This document shows positions 28,541 through 38,714 of a stretch of DNA of 64,000 bases, one piece after another. The stretch is from Deltaproteobacteria bacterium (GTDB lineage: Bacteria > Myxococcota_A > UBA9042). Each line of letters opens with the position of its first letter. The stretch's first letter is position 1. The position numbers and the translations under genes were made by a program. The stretch covers positions 79,955 through 143,954 of the forward strand of contig VGRO01000001.1 of NCBI GenBank assembly GCA_016875335.1. Reading direction: 5' to 3'. The notes under the pieces are model-generated. The model saw only the letters and a program-made list of their open reading frames with translations. It did not search any database and had not been told where the DNA came from.

Positions 28541-31377
28541 GCCGCCCGGCCCCCTCCGAGCAGGCCTTGCAGCACCCGAATGGCTTTGTGCCGGTCGAGG
28601 TTCTGGTTGTGCGGTTGGTGGGTGCAGGTCACGCTGCGGCAGCATTTGGCGCAACTGGCCTGGCAGTCGCAACTGCCCAGGATTTCCAGCGCTGCATGCA
28701 AGATAGCGTGCAGGTCGCGCTCGTCGTCGATGTCGTCCAGGCATCCCAAGCCGTCGGGGTGGCGGTCGAAGAACACGATGCCCGGCTTGCCGTCGAAGTC
28801 CAACTCGTAGCTCACACCCAGAAAGTCCGAGGCGCCCAGGAAGAACCAGTCCAGGCTGTCGCGCAAGACGTGGCTCAGCGTGTGCAGCACGGTTTCGTCG
28901 GCGCCAGGCAAGCGCAGCACCCACGCCCGCGTGGCGAATCCAGCGACCTCATGGGGTTGCGGCAACATGTTCTCGTAGCGGCGCTGCAGCGAGTCGGCGT
29001 CGCCCGCGGCGCTCGCCGCATTCTGGTCGCGGTCGTAGCCGAAGTTGTGGACGCCGCGATGGGTCAGGTGCAACTGCACACCGACACGCACCGTTTCCAA
29101 GCTGTCGCGGCCGCCAAACCGCGGCCGCTTGATGTCGGGCAGACCGGCGCCATGGCGGGCGAAGCGGATGCTGCGCACCGGCGTCGCGGTCCGGTACGAC
29201 GGTTCTTCTTCGAGCAGACGGACCTGGCCGCGCAGCCCCGCCGCCTTGTCCAGCGCGACCTTGTAGCGCTTGCCCCCCAACGTGACCCGCGCACCCTCGA
29301 AATACTGGAAATCGAGCAGCGACCGCGCCACCGGCCAGCGCTCGCCCGTGCTCGGCGCCAGCAGCTCCGCAGGGTCGCGCACGCGGTCGCGGTCTGCCTC
29401 GACGGCGCCTTGCGCGCGGCACAGCCGCACGATCTCTGGCTTCTTCGGGTCGGCGGGGTTGGGGCGCCAGCCCTCAAAGCTCGTGAAGATCCGAGAGCCC
29501 TCGAGCGTGCCCAACACCCTGGCCGTGACTTCGCGAGAAAACACCCGCTCCAGCCGCGCCGTGTCTACGAATCCCTTGTCGAGCGCGGCGCGCAGGTGCA
29601 TCCGGGCCTCGGCCTGCAGGCCCGCAGGGGTCGCTTGGCCGGTCGGCACCGCCGACAGCACCCGCGGAAAGCGGCTGACGTCGTACCATGCCGGCCACCA
29701 GCGCTTGTGGGTGCGGTATTGCCGCAGCAGCAACTGCGACATCGGATCGTCGGCGAAAAGCAGATACTCGTGGGCAGGCTCGGGCCCTTCGGCGTAGTAG
29801 CGGCGGTGACCCAGCACCTGCCAGGCACAGCGCGGGCCGATGCGCGCCAGCAGCACCTCGGCGCTGCCCTCGGGCTGGGGATCGCCCGGCGGGGGCCACG
29901 GCGCCCACGGTTCGCCGACCAATTCGGCAAAGAGGCGCTCGTGTGGCCCTTCGACCTCGGTGACCACCCGTGCATAGCCATCGCGTACGCCGAGCAGTCC
30001 CGCAGTGGCGGTCTTCTTGTGCTGGATCCTGCCCAGTTCGACCACGAAACGCCGCACTGCGCGCGAGGCCGCCCCCTGGGGATCGTACTCGCCAGCCGTG
30101 GGTGCCACCTTGACCTGCGCGGTGGCGATGCGGTCGGCGATTTGCTGCAAGACCGCCGTGCCGAGGTTGCCCACCAGGAGTACCGCGGGCGGACTGGCGC
30201 CGCGCAAAGCGGCGAGCCGATAAACCAAGAACCGGGCGCGCGCCACCGCCGGTCCGTACAACTCCTCGACGTCGTCCAGGACCACCAGCTTGCAGCGCTC
30301 GATCAGCGGATGGGCGCCCGGATCGGCAGCGTCGTCGAGAAACGCCTGCACGTCGTCGAGCGACGCCACCCAGATATCCGCCGGTCGCGGCGGCAGGCCG
30401 TCGTCGATCGCCACCGCGGCGCCGGCCGCGATCTTCTCCGTCAACGCCCGCAGTTGCCGCACGGTGGCCCCGACGCTTTCGCGCTTGGGGGTGACCACTA
30501 CACAACTGGCGCCGGTCGTCAGGGCCAAGTCGATCGCCCGCACAAGCGCCGCCGTGGTGCGCCCGGTGCCGACCGGACCCGCAAGCGCCAGCGCCGGCAG
30601 CGCAGCCCACTCGTCGATCACCCGCGCCTGGAACGGGTAGAGGTCGAGGCCAAACCGCGGTTCGCCCTTCTTGCCGGCCTTGCTGCTGCGGTCGATGGCC
30701 GGCAGCGTCTCGACCGCCGCCGGGGCCCCCAACCACTGGTGCAGAGCATCGATGCGCTGGGCGAACGGCAGACGGTCCGGTGGCGCCTCGACGTTGCGCG
30801 GCGGCCGCGGTTCCGGCAGCGGTCGGACCGGATGCGTGGAACCGAAAAGCACGCCCAATAGCGCCGCATAGCCGAACGCCCACAGCGTGTACTGCGGCAC
30901 GCCCTTTGCGGGCACGACTGCAAGGTCCATGCCCAAGATCGCCAAGGTCGCAAGGCCGAGGCCAAGCACCGCGAACGTGCGCAGCATCCAGCGCAGGCCG
31001 ACCAGCGGCGAGCCGTCGGGGGCGATGCCAAACGCCACGAAAAGCGGCGGACACGGCGGGTCGCGCGGTCCCGGCTTGTAGAGCGCGCCGAGTACGAGTC
31101 CAAACAGCGGAAACGACGCCACGAGCAGGATGAGCGCCAAGAGCAAAGCGTTGAACGTGCGCGGGAATCCAAGGATCGCATGGCCACGCACCACGCCGTG
31201 GGTCTGGAGCGCCGCGACCATCCCGCCCACAGCGAGCACCGCTGCCGCCGAACCGTACCACAGGGGGCCGTGGCCCGGGCGCAACCAATCGGGGCCGGAT
31301 CGCACGGCAAGCAGCCACGCCGTGACCAGCACCCCGACCAGCAAGAGCACGTACACCAGCAGGTCGGTGTTGCCCAT
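28537..31377 (-). CDS. Membrane-anchored P-loop/helicase-like protein with DUF1998/MZB-like Cys-rich C-terminus
   Basis: N-terminal TM helices; 'PFQARVIDEWAALPALALAGPVGTGRTTAALVRA', 'LVVLDDVEELYG'; C-terminal 'GIVFFDRHPDGLGCLDDIDD...LEILGSCDCQASCAKCCRSVTC'. Confidence 0.65.
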   Translation of the reverse strand: MGNTDLLVYVLLLVGVLVTAWLLAVRSGPDWLRPGHGPLWYGSAAAVLAVGGMVAALQTHGVVRGHAILGFPRTFNALLLALILLVASFPLFGLVLGALYKPGPRDPPCPPLFVAFGIAPDGSPLVGLRWMLRTFAVLGLGLATLAILGMDLAVVPAKGVPQYTLWAFGYAALLGVLFGSTHPVRPLPEPRPPRNVEAPPDRLPFAQRIDALHQWLGAPAAVETLPAIDRSSKAGKKGEPRFGLDLYPFQARVIDEWAALPALALAGPVGTGRTTAALVRAIDLALTTGASCVVVTPKRESVGATVRQLRALTEKIAAGAAVAIDDGLPPRPADIWVASLDDVQAFLDDAADPGAHPLIERCKLVVLDDVEELYGPAVARARFLVYRLAALRGASPPAVLLVGNLGTAVLQQIADRIATAQVKVAPTAGEYDPQGAASRAVRRFVVELGRIQHKKTATAGLLGVRDGYARVVTEVEGPHERLFAELVGEPWAPWPPPGDPQPEGSAEVLLARIGPRCAWQVLGHRRYYAEGPEPAHEYLLFADDPMSQLLLRQYRTHKRWWPAWYDVSRFPRVLSAVPTGQATPAGLQAEARMHLRAALDKGFVDTARLERVFSREVTARVLGTLEGSRIFTSFEGWRPNPADPKKPEIVRLCRAQGAVEADRDRVRDPAELLAPSTGERWPVARSLLDFQYFEGARVTLGGKRYKVALDKAAGLRGQVRLLEEEPSYRTATPVRSIRFARHGAGLPDIKRPRFGGRDSLETVRVGVQLHLTHRGVHNFGYDRDQNAASAAGDADSLQRRYENMLPQPHEVAGFATRAWVLRLPGADETVLHTLSHVLRDSLDWFFLGASDFLGVSYELDFDGKPGIVFFDRHPDGLGCLDDIDDERDLHAILHAALEILGSCDCQASCAKCCRSVTCTHQPHNQNLDRHKAIRVLQGLLGGGRAA

Positions 31378-31380
31378 GCG

Positions 31381-33339
31381 CTACGCCCCGTGCCCGGCCG
31401 GCCGGCTGATCGCCGCATAGATGTCGGCCAATCCAGGGTGGACGCGCTGGTGGCCGACCCCAGAGTCCGGCACGGCGTCTTCCAACTGCTTGGGCAGCAC
31501 CACGAAGCGCTCGGCGCCGAACTCCAGCGGCAACAGGTCTTGCAGGCGGTCGATCATCTGATCCATGGCGCGGCGGGCCGGGCCGATCGCGGCCTCGCGC
31601 AGTTCGGCGCGGTCGGAGAACGGTACCTGTTCGGCAAAAGCGCCGTACTTGCGAGCGCAGTGGGCAATGAGCGCCTCGGAGTTCATGAATTCCAGTTGCC
31701 AGCGCCAGCTTTCGGCGCGCAGCGCGGCGTCGTAGGGGTCAAACACCTCGGCCGGGTCCACGCGCGATTCGGCCCGCGCGTAGAACTCCTCGGGCAACTG
31801 GATGTCGCTGTCGAACGCGGTGTCGCCGACCAAGCGCATGCGCTCAGGCTTTCTGTGCTGCTGCTGCAAGTCCAGCAAGGTGTCATGCACCGTGCGCAGC
31901 CAGTGCAGTTCGGCCGTGGCGACTTCGACAGCAAAACGCAACATGCGGCCGTGCAAATGGTGGCCGATTTGCGCGATGTGGTCGCGGATGAGCGCGGACC
32001 AGCGGGACCGGTACGCTTGGCGGCATGCGGCTTCGGCGGCCTCCAGGCGCTGGAAGGTGGCCTCGGCGGCACGCTTGCGGATTGCGGCAACCGCCCAGCC
32101 TGCCACCAATGCCGCGACCGCCACGCCGCCACAGGCGACCATCCGCCACGCGCCGAACCCGACCAAGGCCGGCCACGCACAGGCTGCGACCACGGCAGAG
32201 AGCGCAAAAGTCCAGCCGCCAAAAAGGACGCCGCTGTCGTCGAACGTCGCCCGCGCCCGCGCCAAGGCCCGCGCCGCGTCGCGCACTTCGCCATCGTCGG
32301 GTGCCTGCAGCCGCATCGCCATGCGCGGCCCCTGATCCTGGTCGCCGAGCGGCGTCGCGCCTGCGGTGTCGCGCCAGCGTTCGAGCTGGTCGATGAGCAC
32401 CGGCAGGGCCGCGAAGCCCGCCCGCTCGAGGTTGTCGTCGCTCCAACGCCGCAACTCGGCCTGCCACTTGAGCGCCTGTTCGCGCAGGTCGCTGCCGTGG
32501 CGGCGCAGCACGTCTTCGAGCCGCGCCGGAAGTTCTTTGAGCGCCAGGTCCGCGCGGCGCTGCACGTCGGCCTCGCTCGGCAGATCGCCCTCGCCCACGA
32601 TGCGCCGAGCGATGCCCTCGCCGAGATCTGCGGCGCGGCCCTCGATGGCGGCCTCGACGTCCTGCTCGGGCGGGGCGGGCGGGTCGGCCAGGTTGGGGCG
32701 GGCCGACGAACTGCGCCCCTGCTGCAGCGTTTGCACCATGCGGTCGGCGACCTTGGCGGCCAGCCTGCGCGCCAGCACCCGCTGCACGATCGGCGCCTGG
32801 AAGCGCGCGGCCTGGGTGATGGTGACGCGCACGCCGCCATAGGTCTCGCACCACCGCGCAACGTGCTCGCGGGCCTGCGGCAGGCGCGCAATGTCCACCA
32901 GCAGGCCGAGCAGGTTGGCGGCGGCGCGCTCGCGCTCAGAAAGGGTCAGCACGCGCTGGACCAGGGTGTGCGGGACGGCGTGCACTGCATGGAGCCCCGC
33001 CGCACCGCCTTGGGCCACCTCGGCCTCTTCGGCCAGCACAATGGCGATTCGCGCCCACGGCGCGCGCACCGCGGACTCCGGCGGCGTGCGGCCGGCCAGG
33101 GCGACAAGGTCCGCCAGTTTGTCGGCCAGCAGAATCTGGACGAAACCGCCCTCGTGCTTGCGGACCGCCAGCATCGCCCGCTGGTGGGCCAGCAGCTTGT
33201 TGCCCCAGTCCGGGTCCTCCAGGCCCGCGAGCACCCACAGGGCCTGGGCGCCCTCGACGGTGCCAGCGCGGCCCGCGACCTCTTCGACCGCCGGCAGGAG
33301 CGCCGGGGCGCTGACGAGCACTTGGACGGGAACGCTCAC
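31381..33339 (-). CDS. Large hypothetical protein, alpha-helical/coiled-coil with central TM hairpin
   Basis: 653 aa from GTG; hydrophobic 'FALSAVVAACAWPALVGFGAWRMVACGGVAVAALVAGWAVA'. Confidence 0.65.
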   Translation of the reverse strand: MSVPVQVLVSAPALLPAVEEVAGRAGTVEGAQALWVLAGLEDPDWGNKLLAHQRAMLAVRKHEGGFVQILLADKLADLVALAGRTPPESAVRAPWARIAIVLAEEAEVAQGGAAGLHAVHAVPHTLVQRVLTLSERERAAANLLGLLVDIARLPQAREHVARWCETYGGVRVTITQAARFQAPIVQRVLARRLAAKVADRMVQTLQQGRSSSARPNLADPPAPPEQDVEAAIEGRAADLGEGIARRIVGEGDLPSEADVQRRADLALKELPARLEDVLRRHGSDLREQALKWQAELRRWSDDNLERAGFAALPVLIDQLERWRDTAGATPLGDQDQGPRMAMRLQAPDDGEVRDAARALARARATFDDSGVLFGGWTFALSAVVAACAWPALVGFGAWRMVACGGVAVAALVAGWAVAAIRKRAAEATFQRLEAAEAACRQAYRSRWSALIRDHIAQIGHHLHGRMLRFAVEVATAELHWLRTVHDTLLDLQQQHRKPERMRLVGDTAFDSDIQLPEEFYARAESRVDPAEVFDPYDAALRAESWRWQLEFMNSEALIAHCARKYGAFAEQVPFSDRAELREAAIGPARRAMDQMIDRLQDLLPLEFGAERFVVLPKQLEDAVPDSGVGHQRVHPGLADIYAAISRPAGHGA

Positions 33340-33524
33340 GGTGCGGTTCCAGGGCGGCGTCGGGCCGCAGGCGCGGGCGGCAAGGGTATGCCGGGTGCGC
33401 GGTCTGGGGCAAGCCGGGCGCAGCGCTGGACTCGGCCACCCCGCTAGTTGACGCCAGCGCGGCACCTTGCCAGCATCGCGACCCTGTCCGCGCAGCCGTG
33501 CGGGCATGACGAGGGAACCGCGCC

Positions 33525-34976
33525 ATGTCCTCCGCCCCAAAATTCTGCGCCGAGTGTGGCGCGCCGCTTGCCGAAAACGCAAAGTTCTGCGCTGGTTGTG
33601 GAAAGCCGGTCGCAACGGCAACCGCCCCAGTGCCGGTGGTTGCGGATGCCGCACCCACCGCAGGCCCTGCCGCAAAGCCGGGTGCCGCCCAGCCCGTTCC
33701 GCCCGCCGACGATCACGACGACGACGGCGAACTTCCGATGCCCAAGGGCCTGGACGACATCGAGAAGCCGGGAAGGCCACTGCCGGTCGCCGCCATTTCG
33801 GTGGGCGCCGTGCTCGCCGTCGTCGTCGGCTTGGTGCTGTTCCTGACCAGCAACCCCGAGCGGCTCGCCGCCTTCCAATGTCGCGTGCTCGGCCAAGCCG
33901 ACAAGTGCGAAACCGAGGCGATGAAGCTCAAGAAACTGGAACGCCAAAAGAACGAGGAAGAACAGCAACTGATGGTCTCGGTGGTCGCCCAGTTCGACTT
34001 GCAGTTTGCGCCCAAAGAGTCGACGTGGGCGACGGTGGTGCAGAAGCGCTACGAAGAGCCTCGCGATGATTTCGTCAAGCGCGTGCGCGACAGCGGCCCC
34101 GACAACCGCAAGCTCGTCGAGACCAAGTTTGGCGAATACAAGCAGGCTGCCGCCAAGGATGGCCAGATCAAGGGCGCGATCGCGTTCGTGACCGAGTCCG
34201 ATTGGACCGCCGCGCACAGTGCTGGCGATGCCAAGCCGGCGCTCATCCCCGAGGATCCGCCGCCGCCGCCCCCGGCGCCGCCTCCACCCCCGCCGCCTGT
34301 GCCGCCGACCGGCCCCATCTCGTGGTGGCCCAAGAAGGACCAGTCGCTGACGCTGCCCATGAGCGTGCAGAACCTGCCGATGCTCGAAAAGGAGCAGGCC
34401 GATGGCAACGGCAAACGCCTGACCGCCGACGACGTCGCCAAGATCATTGCGTTGGAAGAGGCCGGCGGCGCCAAGTCCAAGGAGGGTGAGGAAGGCAAGC
34501 CCGACCCGACCAAGAACGTCAAGACGATTGCCGTCTCGACCTGGGTCTACGAGATTCGGCTGTGGGCCCCTGGGTACGAGCAGCGCAACATCGTGTTCTA
34601 CGACGACCCGCTGCCGCCCGACCTGAACAAGAAGAAACTCGAAGCCGACAAGTGGACGCTGCGCAAGTTCAAGCGCATGCCCGACGGAAAGCTGGTCATC
34701 GACAACGCGGGGTTCGACCTGCTGCCCTTCCCGCGCACCATCCAGACCCGTTACCTCGTGGTGCTCAAGGAGCTGCACTGTCTCAAGCTGACCAAGGAGT
34801 ACGAGGCCAAGAGCCAGCAGGGCAAGGTCGACGCCGAGCAGCTCATCTGGGACCAGAAGGCCTTTACCAAAGAAGAGCAGGAGGTTGCCAAGAAGAACGA
34901 CGGCGACCCGGCCTTCGAGGCCCTCAAGGCCGAGGCCATCAAGCAGGTCAAATGCGAGTTGGTGTTGCCGCAATAG
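33525..34976 (+). CDS. Zinc-ribbon-containing membrane protein with Pro-rich linker
   Basis: FCAECGAPLAENAKFCAGCGKPV; TM 'AAISVGAVLAVVVGLVLFL'; PPPPPAPPPPPPPVPP. Confidence 0.78.
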   Translation: MSSAPKFCAECGAPLAENAKFCAGCGKPVATATAPVPVVADAAPTAGPAAKPGAAQPVPPADDHDDDGELPMPKGLDDIEKPGRPLPVAAISVGAVLAVVVGLVLFLTSNPERLAAFQCRVLGQADKCETEAMKLKKLERQKNEEEQQLMVSVVAQFDLQFAPKESTWATVVQKRYEEPRDDFVKRVRDSGPDNRKLVETKFGEYKQAAAKDGQIKGAIAFVTESDWTAAHSAGDAKPALIPEDPPPPPPAPPPPPPPVPPTGPISWWPKKDQSLTLPMSVQNLPMLEKEQADGNGKRLTADDVAKIIALEEAGGAKSKEGEEGKPDPTKNVKTIAVSTWVYEIRLWAPGYEQRNIVFYDDPLPPDLNKKKLEADKWTLRKFKRMPDGKLVIDNAGFDLLPFPRTIQTRYLVVLKELHCLKLTKEYEAKSQQGKVDAEQLIWDQKAFTKEEQEVAKKNDGDPAFEALKAEAIKQVKCELVLPQ

Positions 34977-34988
34977 GCTGCCGTCCCT

Positions 34989-36239
34989 GTGTCAGCCGTA
35001 TCTGACGCCAGGGTTGCGCCTGTGTCGTGGATGGCCGCGGCGGGGGCAAGCCTGGGCCTGGGTTGGTTGGCAGGCGCCGCGCTCGCCCATACCCGCGCCG
35101 ACCACATCACGGACTTGACGTTGCGCAGTGCTGCGGCGTTTGCCGTGGTCTGGCCTGTCGTACTGCTCGATCGCATGACCACGCCGCCGCAGTGGGCGAC
35201 CCGATCGTGGCTTGGCGACACCGCGGCTTCAGCAGTTGCGCAGGGCGTGCGCGGCTCGTTCGCCTGGCTCGCGGCAGGTCTGTTTGCGCCGATTGGTGTT
35301 TCACTGCACACCGATGGCATGCCCTGGCATGGCCCGGCGGCCGCGACGATCGCGCTGGCAATGGTTGGCGTGTGGCTGGCGACGGTCCAAGCACTGCTGG
35401 GCGCTCTGCGCGCGATGGGCACGGGCCGCAGGGTGCCGGACGCGCTCGCCGGGGGCGGCACGTTCGGTCCCGCAGACGCCGCCCAGCTAATCTATGCGCC
35501 AGCCCAAGGGTTCGTCATCGGCCTGGCGCCAGTGGTGGTGTGGTCCGCCTGGTGGGCCGCGCGCGGCCTGGAGTTCGCCCTGCCGGCGTGGCTTTTCGTG
35601 CCAATGATTGCGCTTGGCGCGCGCTGGCTCGCCACGGTCTGGGTGTCCAGATCTGGCGGGGACCTGTACGCCGGCTTGCGCGCAGTGCAGGTGGCGCACG
35701 CAACGCGTTTTGCGACCGCGCAGCTCTTGCCTCCGCCTCCTGGGTGGTTGCTGCTCGCCCTGCGGACGGGCACCGCGGGTCGGTGGCTGGGCTTGGCATT
35801 CAGCCGGCACTTTCCGTTGTCGCCGGTCGTCTTGGCTGCGGTCGGACTCTCGATCGCCGCATTCTCGCACCTCTGGCCGCTGGAACTCGCCGCGGTGTCG
35901 GCGGCCGTCGGCTACCTGGGGGCGACCCGGCGATTGGCCCTACGCGAACTGGATGCTTGGCCCTGCGCGAATTGGTTGGGCGGCAGCGCCCTGCAGATGG
36001 CCAAGGCCGAGCGGCGCATCGGTTTGACTCTTGCCGCGGCCGGCGCCCTCTGCGCGCTGACCGCTGTGTTTTCCGGCCCTGTCGACATCGCAGGGGCCGC
36101 GCTGCTTGGCGTCGCGGCAGGCGCTTGCCTGGGCACGGCGGCGACCCTGCGGCTTGGCGAAGTGCCGCGCTGGGTTGGCTGGACGCGCGCCGCCGCATGG
36201 ACCGTGTGCGCGCTCGCCCTTGGCCCGGGGAGCGCTTGA
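34989..36239 (+). CDS. Polytopic membrane protein, likely ABC permease partner
   Basis: Many hydrophobic segments, ATGA overlap with downstream ABC ATPase. Confidence 0.65.
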   Translation: MSAVSDARVAPVSWMAAAGASLGLGWLAGAALAHTRADHITDLTLRSAAAFAVVWPVVLLDRMTTPPQWATRSWLGDTAASAVAQGVRGSFAWLAAGLFAPIGVSLHTDGMPWHGPAAATIALAMVGVWLATVQALLGALRAMGTGRRVPDALAGGGTFGPADAAQLIYAPAQGFVIGLAPVVVWSAWWAARGLEFALPAWLFVPMIALGARWLATVWVSRSGGDLYAGLRAVQVAHATRFATAQLLPPPPGWLLLALRTGTAGRWLGLAFSRHFPLSPVVLAAVGLSIAAFSHLWPLELAAVSAAVGYLGATRRLALRELDAWPCANWLGGSALQMAKAERRIGLTLAAAGALCALTAVFSGPVDIAGAALLGVAAGACLGTAATLRLGEVPRWVGWTRAAAWTVCALALGPGSA

Positions 36240-36964
36240 TGGCGCCAGTCCTGACCGCCCGAGGTGTGGTACGTCGCTACGGTGCGCGCGCCGTCATAGA
36301 CGGCATCGACCTCGACCTTTCGGCCGGTGAGGTCGCGGTCCTGCTCGGAGAGAACGGAGCAGGCAAGACGACGCTCATGCGCGCGCTGGCCGGCGAACTC
36401 AGTCTGGACGGCGGTTCAGTTGCGGTAGTGGGCGTGGACCTTGCGCGCGAACCCGAGCGCGCCCGCCGCGGTCTGGTGCATGTGTCCCAGCGGCCGGCCC
36501 TGGCGCCCCTGGCCACCCTGCGCGAGCACGCGGAGGCGCTGGCGGGATTTCGCGGACTCGACCCCTCGTGGCCGGTCGAACTCGCAGAACTGGCTGCGGC
36601 GCTGCGCCTGGCCGATGCGATCGACGCACCGGTGCGCGCCCTGTCCGGAGGCATGCAGCACAAGGCCGCATTGGTACTTGGCCTTTTGGCGCGCCCCCCC
36701 CTGGTGATGTTCGATGAGCCACACACCGGTCTCGACGTGCGCTCTGCCCTGGCGCTGCGGGACCTCGTCCGAGCGCGCCGTGCCGGCGGGACCGCCTTTC
36801 TGCTCGCAAGCCACCTGGCCGAAGCGACACTGGCGCTCGCCGACCGGGCGGTGGTCCTGCGCGGCGGCCGTGTGGGGCGGGTCTTCGGGTCCGACGAGCT
36901 CGCAGGTTTTTGCGGCGATGCACGGCACTTCGAGCGCGAGGTCCTTGCGGCGATGGGGGATTGA
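36239..36964 (+). CDS. ABC transporter ATP-binding protein
   Basis: VLLGENGAGKTTLMRALAGEL, RALSGGMQHKAALVLGLLARPPLVMFDEPHTGLD. Confidence 0.92.
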   Translation: MAPVLTARGVVRRYGARAVIDGIDLDLSAGEVAVLLGENGAGKTTLMRALAGELSLDGGSVAVVGVDLAREPERARRGLVHVSQRPALAPLATLREHAEALAGFRGLDPSWPVELAELAAALRLADAIDAPVRALSGGMQHKAALVLGLLARPPLVMFDEPHTGLDVRSALALRDLVRARRAGGTAFLLASHLAEATLALADRAVVLRGGRVGRVFGSDELAGFCGDARHFEREVLAAMGD

Positions 36965-36990
36965 TCGGCCACCGGCGGGCCGTTGATCGG

Positions 36991-37018
36991 TACCCCATTG
37001 TTCAGATCCCTGAATTTC
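36991..37018 (+). repeat. Intergenic repeat copy D1
   Basis: taccccattgttcagatccctgaattt. Confidence 0.85.
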
Positions 37019-37082
37019 AAGTCATTGTTGCAGGCTCTCGTGCTGCTTCTTGCTGGCCTGCGCGCGCTGCGGCGACGGGCCT

Positions 37083-37125
37083 TGGAACGCCCCCCCCATT
37101 GTTCAGATGAATGAATTAACACAGA
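37083..37125 (+). repeat. Intergenic repeat copy D2
   Basis: tggaacgccccccccattgttcagatgaatgaattaacacaga. Confidence 0.88.
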
Positions 37126-37198
37126 AAAGCCGCTTGGTGGCCCAGCCGCCGCAAAGCGAGGTTGCTGCCACCACCTTCGGCGAGGCAGGCAGGCTCCG

Positions 37199-37231
37199 AC
37201 GCCCCCCCCACTGTTCAGAAGTTTGAAATGA
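37199..37231 (+). repeat. Intergenic repeat copy D3
   Basis: acgccccccccactgttcagaagtttgaaatg. Confidence 0.8.
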
Positions 37232-37325
37232 TTGCGATATTCTCGGTGCGGACAGTCGCGCGCAAGGCCGGACCTGCTGCTGGGGCGGCCTTGACACATG
37301 GCCGGCGCCCGGCGACGCTCGCGGC

Positions 37326-38696
37326 ATGGCCAATCTTCTAAATACCCGCCGTGGCCGCCTGACCACGCTGTTCGCGCTCTACTTGACCGAGGGCATACCG
37401 CTCGGCTTTACCGCTACCGCGTGCGCGACCGAGATGAGGCGCATGGGTTTAGGGCCAGCGGCGATTGGCGGCTTCGTCGGGTCGCTGTACCTGCCGTAGG
37501 CGTTCAAATGGGTCATCGGCTTCATCGTCGACGTGTTTGCTCCCGACCGGTTCGGTCGGCGCAGGGCCTGGATCCTGGGGGCCCAGTTCGCGATGGTCGC
37601 CACGTTGCTGGTCGCCATGGGCGTCGACGCGGTGCAGGACCTGGCGCTGTTCACCGGGCTCATTGCCTTGCACAACGTGTTCGGCGCGACCCAGGATGTG
37701 GCCATCGACGCGCTGGCGTGCCAGGTGCTGCCCGAAGAAGAACGGGGGGTAGCAAACGGGCTCATGTTTGGCGCCGCCTACCTCGGCCAGACCATCGGAG
37801 GGTCGGGAGTCCTCTACCTACGGGACATCCTGAATCAGGCGCTGGGGGCACGCGGCGCCTGGATGGCGGGTTTCGGACTGGTCGGCGCCGCCATCCTCAG
37901 CATCACCTTGCTGGTCGTCGTCCACCTCAAGGAACCGCCCTATCCTGCGCGGCCTCAGGGCGGCGCAGCGGGCTTGCGACGCGCTTGGGTCGAAGTCTGG
38001 CTTTTCCTGGTCGACACAAAGCGCGCGTTCACAGGGTCGCGCGCGGCGGCGGCCGGCGTGGCTTTTGCCCTCCTGCCCGCCGGATCGATGGCGCTGTCGC
38101 TGGCGCTGCAATCCAACCTGTGCGTCGAACTGGGCCTGAGCGACGACCAGATCGCCGACATGAACCTGGTGACGACCATCTTGTCTGCTGCTTGCTGCAT
38201 CGCCGGTGGATACCTCAGCGATCGCTTGGGGCGCCGGCGCATGTTGGCCATGTATCTCGCCGCTACCGCCGTGCCCACGATGTACTTGGGCTGGAAGATG
38301 CAGCAATTCGGCTGGGTGATGCCTGTAGCGGCCGACGCAGCAAGCCGCCCGCAAGTGCCGGCGGAGCTGGTGGACGCCCTGTGGTTCGCCACCCTGTCGT
38401 TCGCCGTGCCCCAGGGCTTGATGTATGGCACGCGCACCGCGCTATTCATGGACGTGACCACGCCCGCGGTCGCCGCAACACAGTTTACCGCCTACATGGC
38501 GCTGATGAATCTGACCATCAGCTACACGGCCAAGTGGCAGGGCCGGGCCGCCGAGGCGTGGGGCTACCCGAAAACCCTGGCGCTCGACGCGGCGCTGGCG
38601 TTCGTGGGGCTGCCTCTCCTGCTGTGGATGCGCAAGACACCCCCCATTGTTCAGGGTCCGAAAACAACAGAGGAATCTCCGAGAGTACTTGGCTGA
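37326..38696 (+). pseudogene. AmpG/MFS-like transporter interrupted by in-frame TAG at 37497..37499
   Basis: MANLLNTRRGRLTTLFALYLTEGIPLGFTATACATEMRRMGLGPAAIGGFVGSLYLP*AFKWVIGFIVDVFAPDRFGRRRAW...; frame is otherwise open to 38696 (the ORF track restarts at 37533 in the same frame). Confidence 0.8.
38638..38671 (+). repeat. Intergenic-type repeat copy E1, lying inside the 3' end of the MFS frame
   Basis: caccccccattgttcagggtccgaaaacaacaga. Confidence 0.8.
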
Positions 38697-38714
38697 CCGG
38701 TGGCCCGCCGCAAC

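Noticed and set aside
28567-30861. 764-aa + strand ORF
   Set aside because: Antisense to the DUF1998-like gene; composition typical of a shadow ORF.
31180-33447. 755-aa + strand ORF
   Set aside because: Antisense to the 31381..33339 gene.
37497-37499. Pyrrolysine or amber recoding in the MFS gene
   Set aside because: TAG is used as a normal terminator for E1-beta, E2 and rpsT in the same window; a nonsense mutation or sequencing error is simpler.
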